NCBI GenBank assembly: GCA_022826805.1
Contig: JAJDUH010000071.1
Span: forward strand, 16,947-80,946
Reading direction: 5' to 3'
Origin: Candidatus Poribacteria bacterium
GTDB taxonomy: Bacteria; Poribacteria; WGA-4E; WGA-3G
Length of the DNA: 64,000 nucleotides
Position numbers and translations under genes: made by a program. Position 1 is the first letter of the stretch, and each line of letters opens with the position of its first letter. Positions 44,323 to 53,757 of this stretch are shown piece after piece. The notes under the pieces were generated by a model that saw only the letters and a list, made by a program, of their open reading frames with translations, had not been told where the DNA came from and did no database searches.

Positions 44323-44331
44323 AGGACGAAA

Positions 44332-45570
44332 GTGCAAATCTTAGAAAATCTCATCTCAGCTTTTTCGGTGCTGCGCGGGAGCAAACTCCGCACGGTTCTC
44401 ACGCTCTTGGGAATTACCATCGGCATTGCGGGCGTAATCGCCATGATGTCTTTTGGTGCCGGTGCTGAGCAGCTCATGATGGCACAGATTGAGAAAATCG
44501 GTGGACCCAGTATGTTCGGCGTTTACCGACCGGGTTATATCGAAAAAAACAATCGCTGGCAACGCAATACGAGTCCGCATTACTTAGAGATGCGAGATCT
44601 CCACGACATTCTGGCAGACTGCCCCTCTGTTGAAGTCGCCACTGTTGAAAGAAGTCATCCCATTAACTTTGAAGTCGAAGGGAAACACCGACGCACCTAT
44701 CTCCGAGCAACGACAAATGAATATCAAGCTGTCCAGCAGTGGGAGGCTGAGTACGGTAGATTCCTCGCCGATACCGATATGGACTTCTGGAATAAGGTCT
44801 GTGTTATCGGTGCAAAAGTCTGGAAAGAGCAATTTAAAGGACAGGATCCTATTGGCAAGGAGGTCGGCATTAATAACAACCGTTTTACGGTTGTTGGGAT
44901 TATGAAATCCCGTGGCGATGGATTCGATGAAGGTAGAAGCGAAGACAATATGATTTTCATTCCGATTACCACTGCACAAACCCGCTTTGGTGGGCGTAAT
45001 CGGGTCGGAGCCATCATTGCGCGTGCTAAAAGTATTGATGTCGTCGATCAAGCCATGAAGGAAGTGAAAACTGTTATCAGACGCAATCATGGTGATGACG
45101 ATACCTTTTTCCGAACGTGGAGCGCGAAAAAGGGTATAGAAGGTGGAAAAAGGATTATCTTTATTATGGAGATGGTCCTTGTCATTATTGCGTCTATCTC
45201 TTTGATTGTTGCGGGTATCGGTATCCTAAATATCATGCTCGTCTCGGTGACGGAACGGATACCGGAAATCGGACTGCGAAAAGCAGTTGGTGCAACAGGT
45301 TTTGACATTCGGATACAGTTTCTGACAGAATCTATCCTCTTATGTCTGGTAGGCAGTTTTCTCGGTATCATATTCGGTTTCATAGTAGGCAAAGGTTTCG
45401 TATGGGTAGTTGGTAGATTTTTCCCAGGTGTAGAGTGGCCTTCTGTTGTTACACTCGAAGCTGTCCTTATCTCCGTCGCTGCAGGTGCGGTGGTCGGTAT
45501 CTTCTTCGGCTACTATCCCGCCAGCCAAGCCGCCAAGCTCACACCTATTGATGCCATCCGACATACGTAA
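44332..45570 (+). CDS. MacB/FtsX-family ABC transporter permease, paralogue 2
   Basis: 412 residues from GTG. It aligns with the upstream gene almost end to end (LLGITIGIAGVIAMMSFGAGAEQLMMAQIEKIGGPSMFGVYRPGY), with most differences in the periplasmic domain (for example HPINFEVEGKHRRTYLRA). The two probably form a heterodimeric permease, as is known for other MacB-like pairs. The tandem order and close spacing indicate duplication followed by divergence. Translational coupling with paralogue 1 is likely. Confidence 0.9.
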   Translation: MQILENLISAFSVLRGSKLRTVLTLLGITIGIAGVIAMMSFGAGAEQLMMAQIEKIGGPSMFGVYRPGYIEKNNRWQRNTSPHYLEMRDLHDILADCPSVEVATVERSHPINFEVEGKHRRTYLRATTNEYQAVQQWEAEYGRFLADTDMDFWNKVCVIGAKVWKEQFKGQDPIGKEVGINNNRFTVVGIMKSRGDGFDEGRSEDNMIFIPITTAQTRFGGRNRVGAIIARAKSIDVVDQAMKEVKTVIRRNHGDDDTFFRTWSAKKGIEGGKRIIFIMEMVLVIIASISLIVAGIGILNIMLVSVTERIPEIGLRKAVGATGFDIRIQFLTESILLCLVGSFLGIIFGFIVGKGFVWVVGRFFPGVEWPSVVTLEAVLISVAAGAVVGIFFGYYPASQAAKLTPIDAIRHT

Positions 45571-45762
45571 TAGTTGTCAGTTATTGGTTGTCAGTCGTCA
45601 GTAAAGAGCACCCTGTATCCTAAATTGTTAGTGTGTGCAATTGGCGATTAGTGATGAGCAATTGACAAAGAGGTAGGAGATTGGAAGTAGTTGGGGTATC
45701 TTTGTAGCATAAACTGTCAGTTTGTGCATTTGCCAAAAACCAGAAGTGTAAGGAGGCAACTG

Positions 45763-46329
45763 ATGATTAATTCCCAAGCAGATCCTAAGTCTATTCAAGA
45801 GAACCCCGCATCCCATAAGATGACGCTGGAAGAATTTCTTGAAAACGACTTAGAAGGATATGAATATGTAAAAGGAGAATTAGTACCGATGCCACCCCCG
45901 TCAATGGAACACGGTGAAATCAGTGTCAATATTATCCACTGTTTATATAAATATGTTCGCGACAACCAGTTAGGACGGTTGTACACCGCGGAAACAACTT
46001 TTCAATTGGGTGACAGGTTGGTGAAACCCGATGTTGCGTTTGTTTCAACGGAACGCCTGCCGGAAAACAGACGTAAAGGATCGCCTATTCCCCCAGATCT
46101 CGCTATTGAGATCGTCTCCCCTACAGATAAACAGTACGATGTTACCGAGAAAGCATTCGCCTATCTAAAGGCAGGGACGCGTCTTGTGTGGGTGGTTGAA
46201 CCTGTCGCAAAAACGGTGATGGTCTATCGCTCTGAAACGGATTTCACCTTGCTTCGGTGTGAAGACACATTGACAGGTGAGGAGGTTATTAAAGGATTTG
46301 CGTGTCCAGTCGCGCAACTTTTTGAATAG
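45763..46329 (+). CDS. Uma2-family (DUF820) endonuclease-like protein
   Basis: The track starts 24 codons earlier; the ATG at 45763 follows AAGGAGG by six bases and is used. Residues about 20-190 have the Uma2 layout: MTLEEFLENDLEGYEYVKGELVPMPPPS, then VKPDVAFVS (about 86), DLAIEIVSP (about 112) and EKAFAYLKAGTRLVWVVEP. Uma2 proteins have a PD-(D/E)XK nuclease fold and are numerous in some phyla. The biological role is unclear. It lies just upstream of a NucS-like nuclease and near an orphan methylase. Confidence 0.88.
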   Translation: MINSQADPKSIQENPASHKMTLEEFLENDLEGYEYVKGELVPMPPPSMEHGEISVNIIHCLYKYVRDNQLGRLYTAETTFQLGDRLVKPDVAFVSTERLPENRRKGSPIPPDLAIEIVSPTDKQYDVTEKAFAYLKAGTRLVWVVEPVAKTVMVYRSETDFTLLRCEDTLTGEEVIKGFACPVAQLFE

Positions 46330-46402
46330 GTTGTAGCGCAAACTATTAGTTTGTGCCGCAAGATCCCTTTATTGGACTTATGTTAGATTTTAAGGAGAAA
46401 CA

Positions 46403-47338
46403 GTGCCTATTTTTAGATTAGAAGATGCTAAACTTGTTAGAGCAAAAGAAGCAGGAATTGAACGTGAGAGGGATATAGAAGATTGGCTCGAAAACAGCCC
46501 GTGGGCACTAATCCAAGATGAACTGGTTCTATGGATTGATCGGCAACCAAGAGCGCAAGATGAAGGAGGCACTACCTTTCCAGATTTGTTTGGGGTTGAT
46601 TCAGAAAATAATCTTATCATCGTTGAATTCAAGCGCGGAAGGACTCCAAGGGATGTGGTGGCACAATTACTAGGATATGCTGCATGGGCAGATGAACTTT
46701 CGGACTCAGATATTTATAAAGTCGCTGAAACTTACTTTGAGAGTCGCGATGAATGCAAAGAAAAAACTTTTGATAATGCCTTCAGAGACGCATTTGATAT
46801 ACCTGACGAAGACGAAATTCCACTATTAAATCAGAAGTTACGTTTGTTTGTAGTTGGAGAAGAGATACATCCGCGGGTAGCATCCGTTTGCCGATTTCTC
46901 CGAACTTCATACAAGGTGGATGTCAGTTGTATAGCAATTTCAAAGTTCCAAACTGAATCTGGAGACGAGATTGTTAGTACTGAGATTAAAGTCGGAAATG
47001 AAGATATCGCCACGTCTAAGAAGCGGCATCAACGAATTTCGCAAACATCACGGTGGTCAGGAGATAAACTAGGACAAGAACAGGTAGTGTCGGAAGCAGT
47101 ACGAGAATTTATAAATGGAGATCCAAGGGCTACATTTGCACCCGCGGACATTGACAAAGTCGTTGAAAATAGGTATTCTGATTTTCCGGTGTATATAGTA
47201 AGAAGGTGGATAAGAGGAGGCTGTGTTAACTTCCCAAAACGGAGTGATTATCCTGAGAGTGAAGATAAATACTGGCGGGTAGAGGATGGAAAATACCGTC
47301 TATATGATCCTGAGAAGGATAAAATGGAAGGATGTTAG
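46403..47338 (+). CDS. NucS-like (DUF91) PD-(D/E)XK nuclease-like protein
   Basis: 311 residues from GTG with AAGGAGAAAC upstream. TTFPDLFGVDSENNLIIVEFKRG has the D...ExK core (D about 60, EFK about 74-76) in the arrangement of NucS/DUF91 nucleases, which act on branched or mismatched DNA. A linker and KVDVSCIAISKFQT follow. The C-terminal 80 residues (VSEAVREFINGDPRATFAPADIDKVVENRYSDFPVYIVRRWI) form a winged-helix-like domain often fused to such nucleases. Whether this is repair or defence cannot be decided from sequence. Confidence 0.8.
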   Translation: MPIFRLEDAKLVRAKEAGIERERDIEDWLENSPWALIQDELVLWIDRQPRAQDEGGTTFPDLFGVDSENNLIIVEFKRGRTPRDVVAQLLGYAAWADELSDSDIYKVAETYFESRDECKEKTFDNAFRDAFDIPDEDEIPLLNQKLRLFVVGEEIHPRVASVCRFLRTSYKVDVSCIAISKFQTESGDEIVSTEIKVGNEDIATSKKRHQRISQTSRWSGDKLGQEQVVSEAVREFINGDPRATFAPADIDKVVENRYSDFPVYIVRRWIRGGCVNFPKRSDYPESEDKYWRVEDGKYRLYDPEKDKMEGC

Positions 47339-47635
47339 TAATTCGTAGGTTGGGTTGAGCGGAACATAAAAAATCAAATGCTTATGACCCAGGAAACTTC
47401 ACATTTTCAGAGGTTTGAACATTCCAAGATACCAGCGAAACCCAACATTTTAAGACACCTCCATCTCTTTGGTAAGGTTGTTGGGTTTCACTATCAATTC
47501 CCTAAATAGTGGAAAACTGGAGCATTTTGGGCTGATAGTCTTTCGCTTGTTGCCGTTCAACCCAACCTACGTCCTGCGATTTTTAGTAAATTCCCGTTCA
47601 ACCCAACCTACGCGTTAAGAATCCAGCATAAACCC
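47339..47635. repeat. Long GTTGGGTT hairpin (R2) and inverted copies
   Basis: GTAG at 47345 starts GGTTGGGTTGAGCG, and the matching AGCGAAACCCAAC arm ends about 100 bases later. The inside includes ACTTCACATTTTC and TTTGAACA, also present in R3 at 51278. Then GTTGGGTTTC and twice GTTCAACCCAACCTAC (CTAC at 47567 and 47608) give inverted ends of the same hairpin. No gene is visible here. Confidence 0.75.
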
Positions 47636-48757
47636 ATGCAACAAACACTTCCGCCCCTTCAAGCCCCTCCCACACAAAGCATCAAATACATCGGCTCCAA
47701 GCTGAAACTCATCCCACAAGTGTTGGAACTCGTCAAAAAAGTCGACGCCAAGACAATTCTCGACGGGTTCTCAGGCACAACCCGCGTCTCACAAGCACTC
47801 GCCAAACTCGGTTATACTGTTCTTTGCAACGACATTGCGCCTTGGTCCAAAGTCTTCGGCACCTGCTATCTTCTCAATACAAAACCGAAAGAAGCGTATC
47901 AACCCCTTATCAACCACCTCAACGCTGTCTCCCCTGTGGACGGCTGGTTCACGGAACACTACGGCGGATACGCCAACAGCGGTTGCGCAATCCAAACGGA
48001 CGGGCTCAAAAAACCGTGGCAGCTTCACAACACCCGCAAATTAGACGCAATCCGACACGAAATCGAAAGCCTTAACCTCAATCCAGTTGACAAAGCAATC
48101 GCGCTCACAAGCCTAATCCTTGCACTCGACCGCGTTGACAGTACCCTTGGTCACTTTTCCGCCTACCTCAAAGAATGGGCACCCCGCGCCTATAAAGAAT
48201 TAGTGCTTGAAGTGCCAGATGTTTTCACGTCAGAAGGAGACCACAAGGTTTACCAAACCGACATCTTTGAACTCGTGCCACGCGTCTCTGTGGATCTCGC
48301 CTACTTCGATCCACCCTACGGCTCAAACAACGAGAAGATGCCGCCCTCCCGCGTCAGATATGCCGCCTATTACCACCTCTGGAAAAGCGTTGTTCTTTTC
48401 GACAAACCCGCCCTTTTCGGCAAAGCGAAACGGCGAGAAGATACATCAGACCTCCTCGCCGCATCTGTATTTGAGGAATTCCGCCGCAACGATGATGGAC
48501 GTTTCATCGCCGTTGAAGCCATTGCCAACCTAATCCAGATTACACAAGCCCGTTGGATCCTGTTGTCTTACAGTTCCGGCGGTCGTGCAACTGCCCAACA
48601 ACTCAACGAAGTTATGCAAAGCAACGGGAAACTCCTTGCTGCCCTTGAACTTGACTATAAAAAGAACGTAATGGCAGGCATGAAGTGGACTAACGAGTGG
48701 GTAAGCGCAGCTGAAAAGCCGAACCGAGAATTCCTTTTTCTGCTTCAAAAAAATTAG
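47636..48757 (+). CDS. D12-class adenine-specific DNA methyltransferase
   Basis: 373 residues. IKYIGSKLKLIPQVLE (about 15) is the SAM-associated motif of Dam/D12 enzymes, with FSGTTRVSQAL (about 45), DPPYGSNN (about 224, catalytic DPPY) and a long target-recognition region. It is close to DpnII/MboI-type methylases. No cognate restriction gene is adjacent, so it could be an orphan methylase or a regulatory one. The start is the ATG at 47636, after a repeat-rich gap, with no clear Shine-Dalgarno motif. Confidence 0.88.
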   Translation: MQQTLPPLQAPPTQSIKYIGSKLKLIPQVLELVKKVDAKTILDGFSGTTRVSQALAKLGYTVLCNDIAPWSKVFGTCYLLNTKPKEAYQPLINHLNAVSPVDGWFTEHYGGYANSGCAIQTDGLKKPWQLHNTRKLDAIRHEIESLNLNPVDKAIALTSLILALDRVDSTLGHFSAYLKEWAPRAYKELVLEVPDVFTSEGDHKVYQTDIFELVPRVSVDLAYFDPPYGSNNEKMPPSRVRYAAYYHLWKSVVLFDKPALFGKAKRREDTSDLLAASVFEEFRRNDDGRFIAVEAIANLIQITQARWILLSYSSGGRATAQQLNEVMQSNGKLLAALELDYKKNVMAGMKWTNEWVSAAEKPNREFLFLLQKN

Positions 48758-48815
48758 CGTGCAGGTTTATAGTGAAATATACCATTAAGTCCGTTCAACC
48801 CAACCTACGCACTAA

Positions 48816-49823
48816 CTAAAGCGTAAGGGTTTGCGAAGTGTCCTTACAAAATGCCTTAACTCTCGGATGCTCCAGCACTTCCGGATTGAGCATATACGCG
48901 GGTACGCGTCCCTCAATCGCATCTTTAACCTGACCAATTGTCCGAAGATCCAGCCGAATACCAGATTCAACGGTCATACCAGCGTTGTGGTTGGTACAGA
49001 TGATACGCGGATGATCTTTATGAATCTCTCGCGGTCCGTTAACCGGATCGTCCACTACATAATACCAAAGCCGGTTTTCGCTGACAGCGCGGTTCGCTGC
49101 CGCATCGTCAACAAGATTTCCACGTGATGGATTAATTAGGGATGCATGTGGTTTCATCGCGCAGAGCTCTTCATAGCCTACAACTGTATCCGCACCCGAT
49201 AGGTGCAAAGATACAGTATCGCTCTCTTGAAAGAGTGTTATCGGAGAATCAACTGCCTCAGCGCCAAATTTCGCAGCGACTTCGGCGATATCCGGACGGA
49301 TGTCGTAAACCAAGAGCCTCCCTTCATCACCGAGAAGCGGACGCGCACGACGGGCGACCTCTTGACCAATCCGACCGAAGCCGTACAAACCGAGTGTAGA
49401 ATCCATCACCTCATGGGTCTTGATGAGTCCGAAATCTCCACTATGAGAAGCCCTATTGAGCGTGTAAACCCGCTTCATAGTTGCAAACCACTGCGCAATC
49501 GCATATTCGGCGACAGTCACCATGTGTTCAGGTGCAATCGTGGCAATAACACCGTATTCGGTCGCCAAATCCACGTTAACCGTTTCGTATCCGACACCCC
49601 AACGCGCAATGATACGAAGCGATGATGCCGCTTGGTAGAAACTTTCATGGAAAGGCACCGAACTGGCAATCACACCAACAACGCCGTCAGCATGTTCAGC
49701 CGTCAGTTCCCGCGGATGGATACTCAACGCCCCGAGTTGCCCCAAATCTGCCAACGCTGCACGACGTTCAGCGGTATCAAACTCGCTGTTTTCAAAGATA
49801 GGAGAGAGAAAAATCTTTTCCAT
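48816..49823 (-). CDS. 2-hydroxyacid dehydrogenase (SerA/PGDH-like)
   Basis: 335 residues with the D-isomer-specific NAD-dependent layout: a catalytic half, then the NAD motif LGLYGFGRIGQEVARRAR (about 142), and the catalytic order Arg in LINPSRGNLV (about 234), Glu and His around DHPRIICTNHNAGMTVES. There is no ACT domain, so it is not the feedback-regulated SerA. Substrates could be glyoxylate, hydroxypyruvate or sugar-derived 2-oxo acids. It ends 12 bases from the PfkB gene on the same strand and is probably co-transcribed with it. Confidence 0.85.
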   Translation of the reverse strand: MEKIFLSPIFENSEFDTAERRAALADLGQLGALSIHPRELTAEHADGVVGVIASSVPFHESFYQAASSLRIIARWGVGYETVNVDLATEYGVIATIAPEHMVTVAEYAIAQWFATMKRVYTLNRASHSGDFGLIKTHEVMDSTLGLYGFGRIGQEVARRARPLLGDEGRLLVYDIRPDIAEVAAKFGAEAVDSPITLFQESDTVSLHLSGADTVVGYEELCAMKPHASLINPSRGNLVDDAAANRAVSENRLWYYVVDDPVNGPREIHKDHPRIICTNHNAGMTVESGIRLDLRTIGQVKDAIEGRVPAYMLNPEVLEHPRVKAFCKDTSQTLTL

Positions 49824-49835
49824 AGTTTTATCTGT

Positions 49836-50879
49836 TTAGCGACTAATGCGCACGCTCCCCGCTTGCATCGCTGTTTCTGCCTCTTCTGCTGTTGCCCAGT
49901 TGAAGTCACCGGGGAAGGTATGTGCCAAGGCGGAGTAGCCCCCAGCAAAATCGACCGCCTCTTGTGGCGACTTTCCGTTCAGTAGGCTGTAAATTAATCC
50001 TGATGAGAAACTATCGCCGCCACCCACGCGATCCACGAGTTCCAAATCCTCATAGATACGGGACAAATAGAATTCTTCGCCATCATACAAGAGTGTGCGC
50101 CAATCGTTGAGCCAACCGGTTTTCGCATCGCGCAGCGTCGTGCCAATCATCTCAACTTTCGGGAAAGCGTCTTTGACTCGACTCGCCATCTCTTTGTAAC
50201 TCTCAGGTTCCAGTTTACTGTAGGATTCGGTTGTCCCTTCCGCTGCGAAACCGAGGGATTTCTCAAAATCTTCCTCGTTGCCGATAAGAACGGAGACATG
50301 CTCCATCATCGGTCGATTCGTTGCCTGTGCTTCCTCCGCACTCCACAGTTTGGAACGGAAGTTCAGATCGTAGCTTGTCTTAACACCAGCTGCCTGTGCT
50401 GCTTTTAGTGCCTCTGCTGAGACAGCCGCCGCCGATTCCGATAAAGCGGGTGTAATGCCGCTGAGATGAAACCAGCGCGCACCAGTAAAAATGGATGCCC
50501 AATCGATCTCTCCGACTTGCACGTTGGAAATTGCAGAATAGCCACGATCATAAGTGACACTACTCGCACGCGGACCGGCACCTAATTCAAGATGATAAAA
50601 CCCATTCCGCTCCAAGCCGATCCCGTCAAAGTCCACCCAAACGATGTTCGACATATCCACACCGAGTTCGCGTCCTTTGTTGCGGATATAACGACCAGAC
50701 CAGTTGTCCACGAGTCGTGATACCCACGCCGTCCGCAATCCGAGTTGTGCGGAATTGACGGCGACGTTCATCTCTGCCCCGCCTGCAGTAATTGCCAGCG
50801 ACGATACCTGTTCAAGCCGCATAAATTCCGGCGCAGTGAGCCGGATCATCGCTTCACCAAATGTAACCAAATCGTACAT
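49836..50879 (-). CDS. kdgK: PfkB-family sugar kinase, probably 2-keto-3-deoxygluconate kinase
   Basis: 347 residues. The N-terminus MYDLVTFGEAMIRL and GGAEMNVAVNSAQLGLRTAWVSRLVDNWSGRYI are typical of PfkB kinases close to KdgK. The catalytic motif VDRVGGGDSFSSG (about 285) has the Asp base. KdgK phosphorylates 2-keto-3-deoxygluconate in hexuronate and Entner-Doudoroff catabolism. The partner 2-hydroxyacid dehydrogenase and the enolase-superfamily sugar-acid dehydratase nearby fit that role. The substrate assignment is inference; ribokinase-like sugars are possible. Confidence 0.82.
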   Translation of the reverse strand: MYDLVTFGEAMIRLTAPEFMRLEQVSSLAITAGGAEMNVAVNSAQLGLRTAWVSRLVDNWSGRYIRNKGRELGVDMSNIVWVDFDGIGLERNGFYHLELGAGPRASSVTYDRGYSAISNVQVGEIDWASIFTGARWFHLSGITPALSESAAAVSAEALKAAQAAGVKTSYDLNFRSKLWSAEEAQATNRPMMEHVSVLIGNEEDFEKSLGFAAEGTTESYSKLEPESYKEMASRVKDAFPKVEMIGTTLRDAKTGWLNDWRTLLYDGEEFYLSRIYEDLELVDRVGGGDSFSSGLIYSLLNGKSPQEAVDFAGGYSALAHTFPGDFNWATAEEAETAMQAGSVRISR

Positions 50880-50882
50880 AGT

Positions 50883-51149
50883 TCATTCTCCTGTTATGAT
50901 GTCTGTTTTGTTCTGGTATTCGTTATAGAGATTTTCAATACATGTTCCACAGAAACAGTAGACCCTGCCGTAGCCGCCGATCTCTTTTTCAAGCAGTTCG
51001 GTCATCGGAAACTCCTCTTGGCACATCGCACAGAGCTCGATCGGTGCTTCCGGTTCCGCTTCTGAATCTGATTTCTTGCGAGAAGACATAAAGTGCAAGA
51101 GCAACCAAACGACAATAGGCGTGAGAATTACAAAGATAATAAATAGCAT
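50883..51149 (-). CDS. Small membrane protein with Cys-rich zinc-binding-like domain
   Basis: 88 residues. An N-terminal helix (MLFIIFVILTPIVVWLLLHF) anchors it. The soluble part has CAMC (about 40-43) and CFCGTC (about 64-69), a possible zinc ribbon. It lies 3 bases upstream of the kdgK-like gene in the same direction, so it is likely co-transcribed. I know of no function. Confidence 0.6.
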   Translation of the reverse strand: MLFIIFVILTPIVVWLLLHFMSSRKKSDSEAEPEAPIELCAMCQEEFPMTELLEKEIGGYGRVYCFCGTCIENLYNEYQNKTDIITGE

Positions 51150-51444
51150 TCAGTGTTTTCCTTATAACAACATTCAGCAACTCACATTTCCGTTACTATA
51201 GCCGACAGCCAAGAGGATGTCAACGGAAATTCTCTTGATCGTTCCTCGCGCTTATGCTAATATATTCATGCTATGAAGTAGGTTGGGTTGAGCGAAACAT
51301 GAAGAACCCAACGTATCTGGGACGTGGAACTTCACATTCAAGAAACTTGAACACACTGCGACACAGCGAAACCCAACAATTTCGCTATCTAACAAGACAG
51401 CTGCCGAAAGCCAACAGTTGAGCACTGAAAGCCAATAGCCACAC
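51150..51444. repeat. Intergenic region with long GTTGGGTT hairpin (R3)
   Basis: GTAG at 51278 begins GGTTGGGTTGAGCGAAAC and the matching AGCGAAACCCAACA arm ends about 51379. Inside, GAACTTCACATT and TTGAACA match R2 at 47345. An extra AACCCAAC lies near the left arm, suggesting a secondary insertion or a shorter hairpin inside. No gene is visible. Confidence 0.7.
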
Positions 51445-52575
51445 ATGCGTAAAATAGCACATATAGACGTTTACCCCACCGCTGTCGGGATGAAAGATGT
51501 CTTCACTATCGGTACAGGTTTCGTTGGGGACACCGGCGCCGCAGGCGACCATGTCTTCGTCAAAATTACAACAGACGATGGCTACATCGGTTGGGGTGAA
51601 CAACGCGCGCTCCCCTCTTGGAGCTACGAAACCACCGAATCTATCACAACCACTATCCGACATTACATCGCACCCTTGTTGCTTGGCGCAGACCCACTAA
51701 ATCACAACGGCATTCACCACGCCATCTACGATGCGTTGAAACCCGCTGTCAGTAATGGACACCCGTTCGCTAAAGCCGCAGTAGACATCGCTTTGCACGA
51801 TCTCCGCGGACGGATTCTTGGGGTGCCACTCCATACCCTCTTCGGTGGAAAACGGCACAGCACGCTGCCGCTCTGTTATGCCTTGAGTATTGATACCCCA
51901 GAGATAATGGGCTTGAAGGCAAAAGCCTTATCTCCCTGTTCCTGTTTCAAAGTAAAAGTCGCAGGCAATCCTGCAGAAGATGAAGAACGCTTGCGCGCAG
52001 TCCACGAAGCGATGCCACAGGCAAAACTCTGGATCGATGCGAATCAGTCGTATACGCCATCTAATGCCCTTGAACTGCTAAAGCGAGTCGCCGACATTCG
52101 CGAGATTTACTGCATGGAACAACCCGTGGCGAGCCAAGATTGGTTCAGTATGAAACGCGTCCGAGAAGACGCCTCAATTCCGATCGCGATTGACGAGGGC
52201 TGTTTCACCTACTTCGATCTGGCGAAAATCGCACGTCTGGAGTGTGCCGATGCCGTCGTTTTGAAGGTCTGTAAATCTGGTGGTTTAGCGGAATGTCTCA
52301 AAAGTGTTCATGTCGCTGAAGCCAATGCTTTGGAACTTCTCGGCAGCGGCTTAACCGAAGCTGGCATAGGTTTCATCGCTAGCGTCCATCTCTTCTCAAC
52401 GCTGGATTTAGTACTCCCCGCTGAACTCAACGCACCCGCCTTTTTGGAGACCTTGGCAGTAAGTGGTGTCGAAATTCATGACCACGTTGTAACAGTACCA
52501 GACGGTCCCGGCCTCGGTGTTACACCCGATGAAGATTACATTAAGGCAAATCTTCTGAAGATTGCGAACCCTTAA
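51445..52575 (+). CDS. Enolase-superfamily dehydratase/epimerase (mandelate racemase-like)
   Basis: 376 residues. The barrel carries the conserved residues in order: FKVKV (about 167), WIDANQ (D about 196), CMEQP (E about 223), IDEG (about 248) and LKVCKSGG (K about 273). The N-terminal capping domain (KIAHIDVYPTAVGMKDVF ... GWGEQRALP) is typical. The set KxK...D-E-D/E...K is of the muconate-lactonising/dipeptide-epimerase subgroup, but the catalytic function is not decidable by eye. With kdgK and a dehydrogenase nearby, acid-sugar dehydration is plausible. The gene overlaps the MFS gene end by 35 bases in convergent orientation. Confidence 0.85.
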   Translation: MRKIAHIDVYPTAVGMKDVFTIGTGFVGDTGAAGDHVFVKITTDDGYIGWGEQRALPSWSYETTESITTTIRHYIAPLLLGADPLNHNGIHHAIYDALKPAVSNGHPFAKAAVDIALHDLRGRILGVPLHTLFGGKRHSTLPLCYALSIDTPEIMGLKAKALSPCSCFKVKVAGNPAEDEERLRAVHEAMPQAKLWIDANQSYTPSNALELLKRVADIREIYCMEQPVASQDWFSMKRVREDASIPIAIDEGCFTYFDLAKIARLECADAVVLKVCKSGGLAECLKSVHVAEANALELLGSGLTEAGIGFIASVHLFSTLDLVLPAELNAPAFLETLAVSGVEIHDHVVTVPDGPGLGVTPDEDYIKANLLKIANP

Positions 52576-53734
52576 CCAGAATAAATGCCTCTATCAGAAT
52601 AGCGACGGCAACCGCTATACCACAGAGTAGATACGGACTCCGAACACCCAGTGGGGAATCCGCTGAAATGCCGCCTAAAAGCGGACCGAAGAGAATCCCC
52701 ACACCCAATATAGCCTCGTGCCATCCGCTCTGTTCGCCTTTGTCTATTTGCCTGTCCAACCCGTAGTAGAGGCTACTAAAATAAGTGAGTGCGACAGACA
52801 CACCGATAACCCCAAACGCAAAAGTCCAGAGAAACGTGTTTTGGACCTGCCATATCCCAAGAAAGCTGAGTATTGCCAACAATTGGACGATAAGTATAGG
52901 GGCGAACCGATAGTGCCACCGAGTCGAGTAGCCGGTGCCGAGAACGATGAACGCCAGTGTCTGCATGCCACCAAGCGTTAGCATTAGATTGCCGAATATC
53001 GCAGGCGGCATCCCCATCTCTTTTGTCAGTTTTGGGGCAAGTCGCCTTAACACACCCAACACAAACCACGACATAAAGTTCGCACACCGTGCAATATTCA
53101 GATAGGTCCTACGGACAGGTGGAGGAGGATAGAGTATTTCAGGAGGTTCTGATTGATGGGTTCTGACAATATCGAGTTTCTGGAAATTACTCCCAAAAAA
53201 AGCCACTAAAGTGAACAGAATCAAAATACCAGCAAGATAGAAAGGTCTAAACGGATTTGCATCGCCATAGAGGTAACTGGAGAATGCTGGACCTAAAGTG
53301 ATACCGATACTCCAAAACAGGTTAAAAAGCATAACCCGTTGGATGAGTTCACCTTCCCCTTCCCGTTCAGCAAGCCACGCCTCATAGGCGGGCCAGAAGA
53401 GCGCCATACTAATACCGATTCCGGGAAAAATAAGCAGGAGGTGAGTTCCGTTCCGACTGTATGGAAGTCCAAGACTCGCAGCGCCTAATACCAGAAACGC
53501 AGCGTAAAGCACGTATCTCCGATCTATTCGATCCGACAGCCGACCGAACGGAATCGCCAGCACCACAAAACAGCCAGTCGCAACTGCATTTAGGATACCC
53601 AGAAATGTTGAAGATAATCCTAAATAACTCGTATAAAAGGAGGTGTTGGTTAAGATACTGCTATAAGCGAAGTCGATTAACAGGACAGGAAAATAAACCG
53701 TAAACAGTTGACTCAACTTTAGGTTTAGGCGCAT
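52541..53734 (-). CDS. MFS transporter
   Basis: 397 residues and about 12 hydrophobic segments. The signature GRLSDRIDRRYVL lies in the loop between helices 2 and 3 (about 61-75), and YEAWLAEREGEGELIQRVMLFNLFWSIGITLGPAF in the N-terminal half resembles sugar and drug transporters. The C-terminal loop (KGEQSGWHEAILGVGILFGPLLGG) is typical of the family. Substrate unknown. It converges with the enolase-superfamily gene, overlapping by 35 bases, and may take up the substrate of the local sugar-acid genes. Confidence 0.85.
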   Translation of the reverse strand: MRLNLKLSQLFTVYFPVLLIDFAYSSILTNTSFYTSYLGLSSTFLGILNAVATGCFVVLAIPFGRLSDRIDRRYVLYAAFLVLGAASLGLPYSRNGTHLLLIFPGIGISMALFWPAYEAWLAEREGEGELIQRVMLFNLFWSIGITLGPAFSSYLYGDANPFRPFYLAGILILFTLVAFFGSNFQKLDIVRTHQSEPPEILYPPPPVRRTYLNIARCANFMSWFVLGVLRRLAPKLTKEMGMPPAIFGNLMLTLGGMQTLAFIVLGTGYSTRWHYRFAPILIVQLLAILSFLGIWQVQNTFLWTFAFGVIGVSVALTYFSSLYYGLDRQIDKGEQSGWHEAILGVGILFGPLLGGISADSPLGVRSPYLLCGIAVAVAILIEAFILVKGSQSSEDLP

Positions 53735-53757
53735 ATTTTTTCTTCCGCACCTGATGC

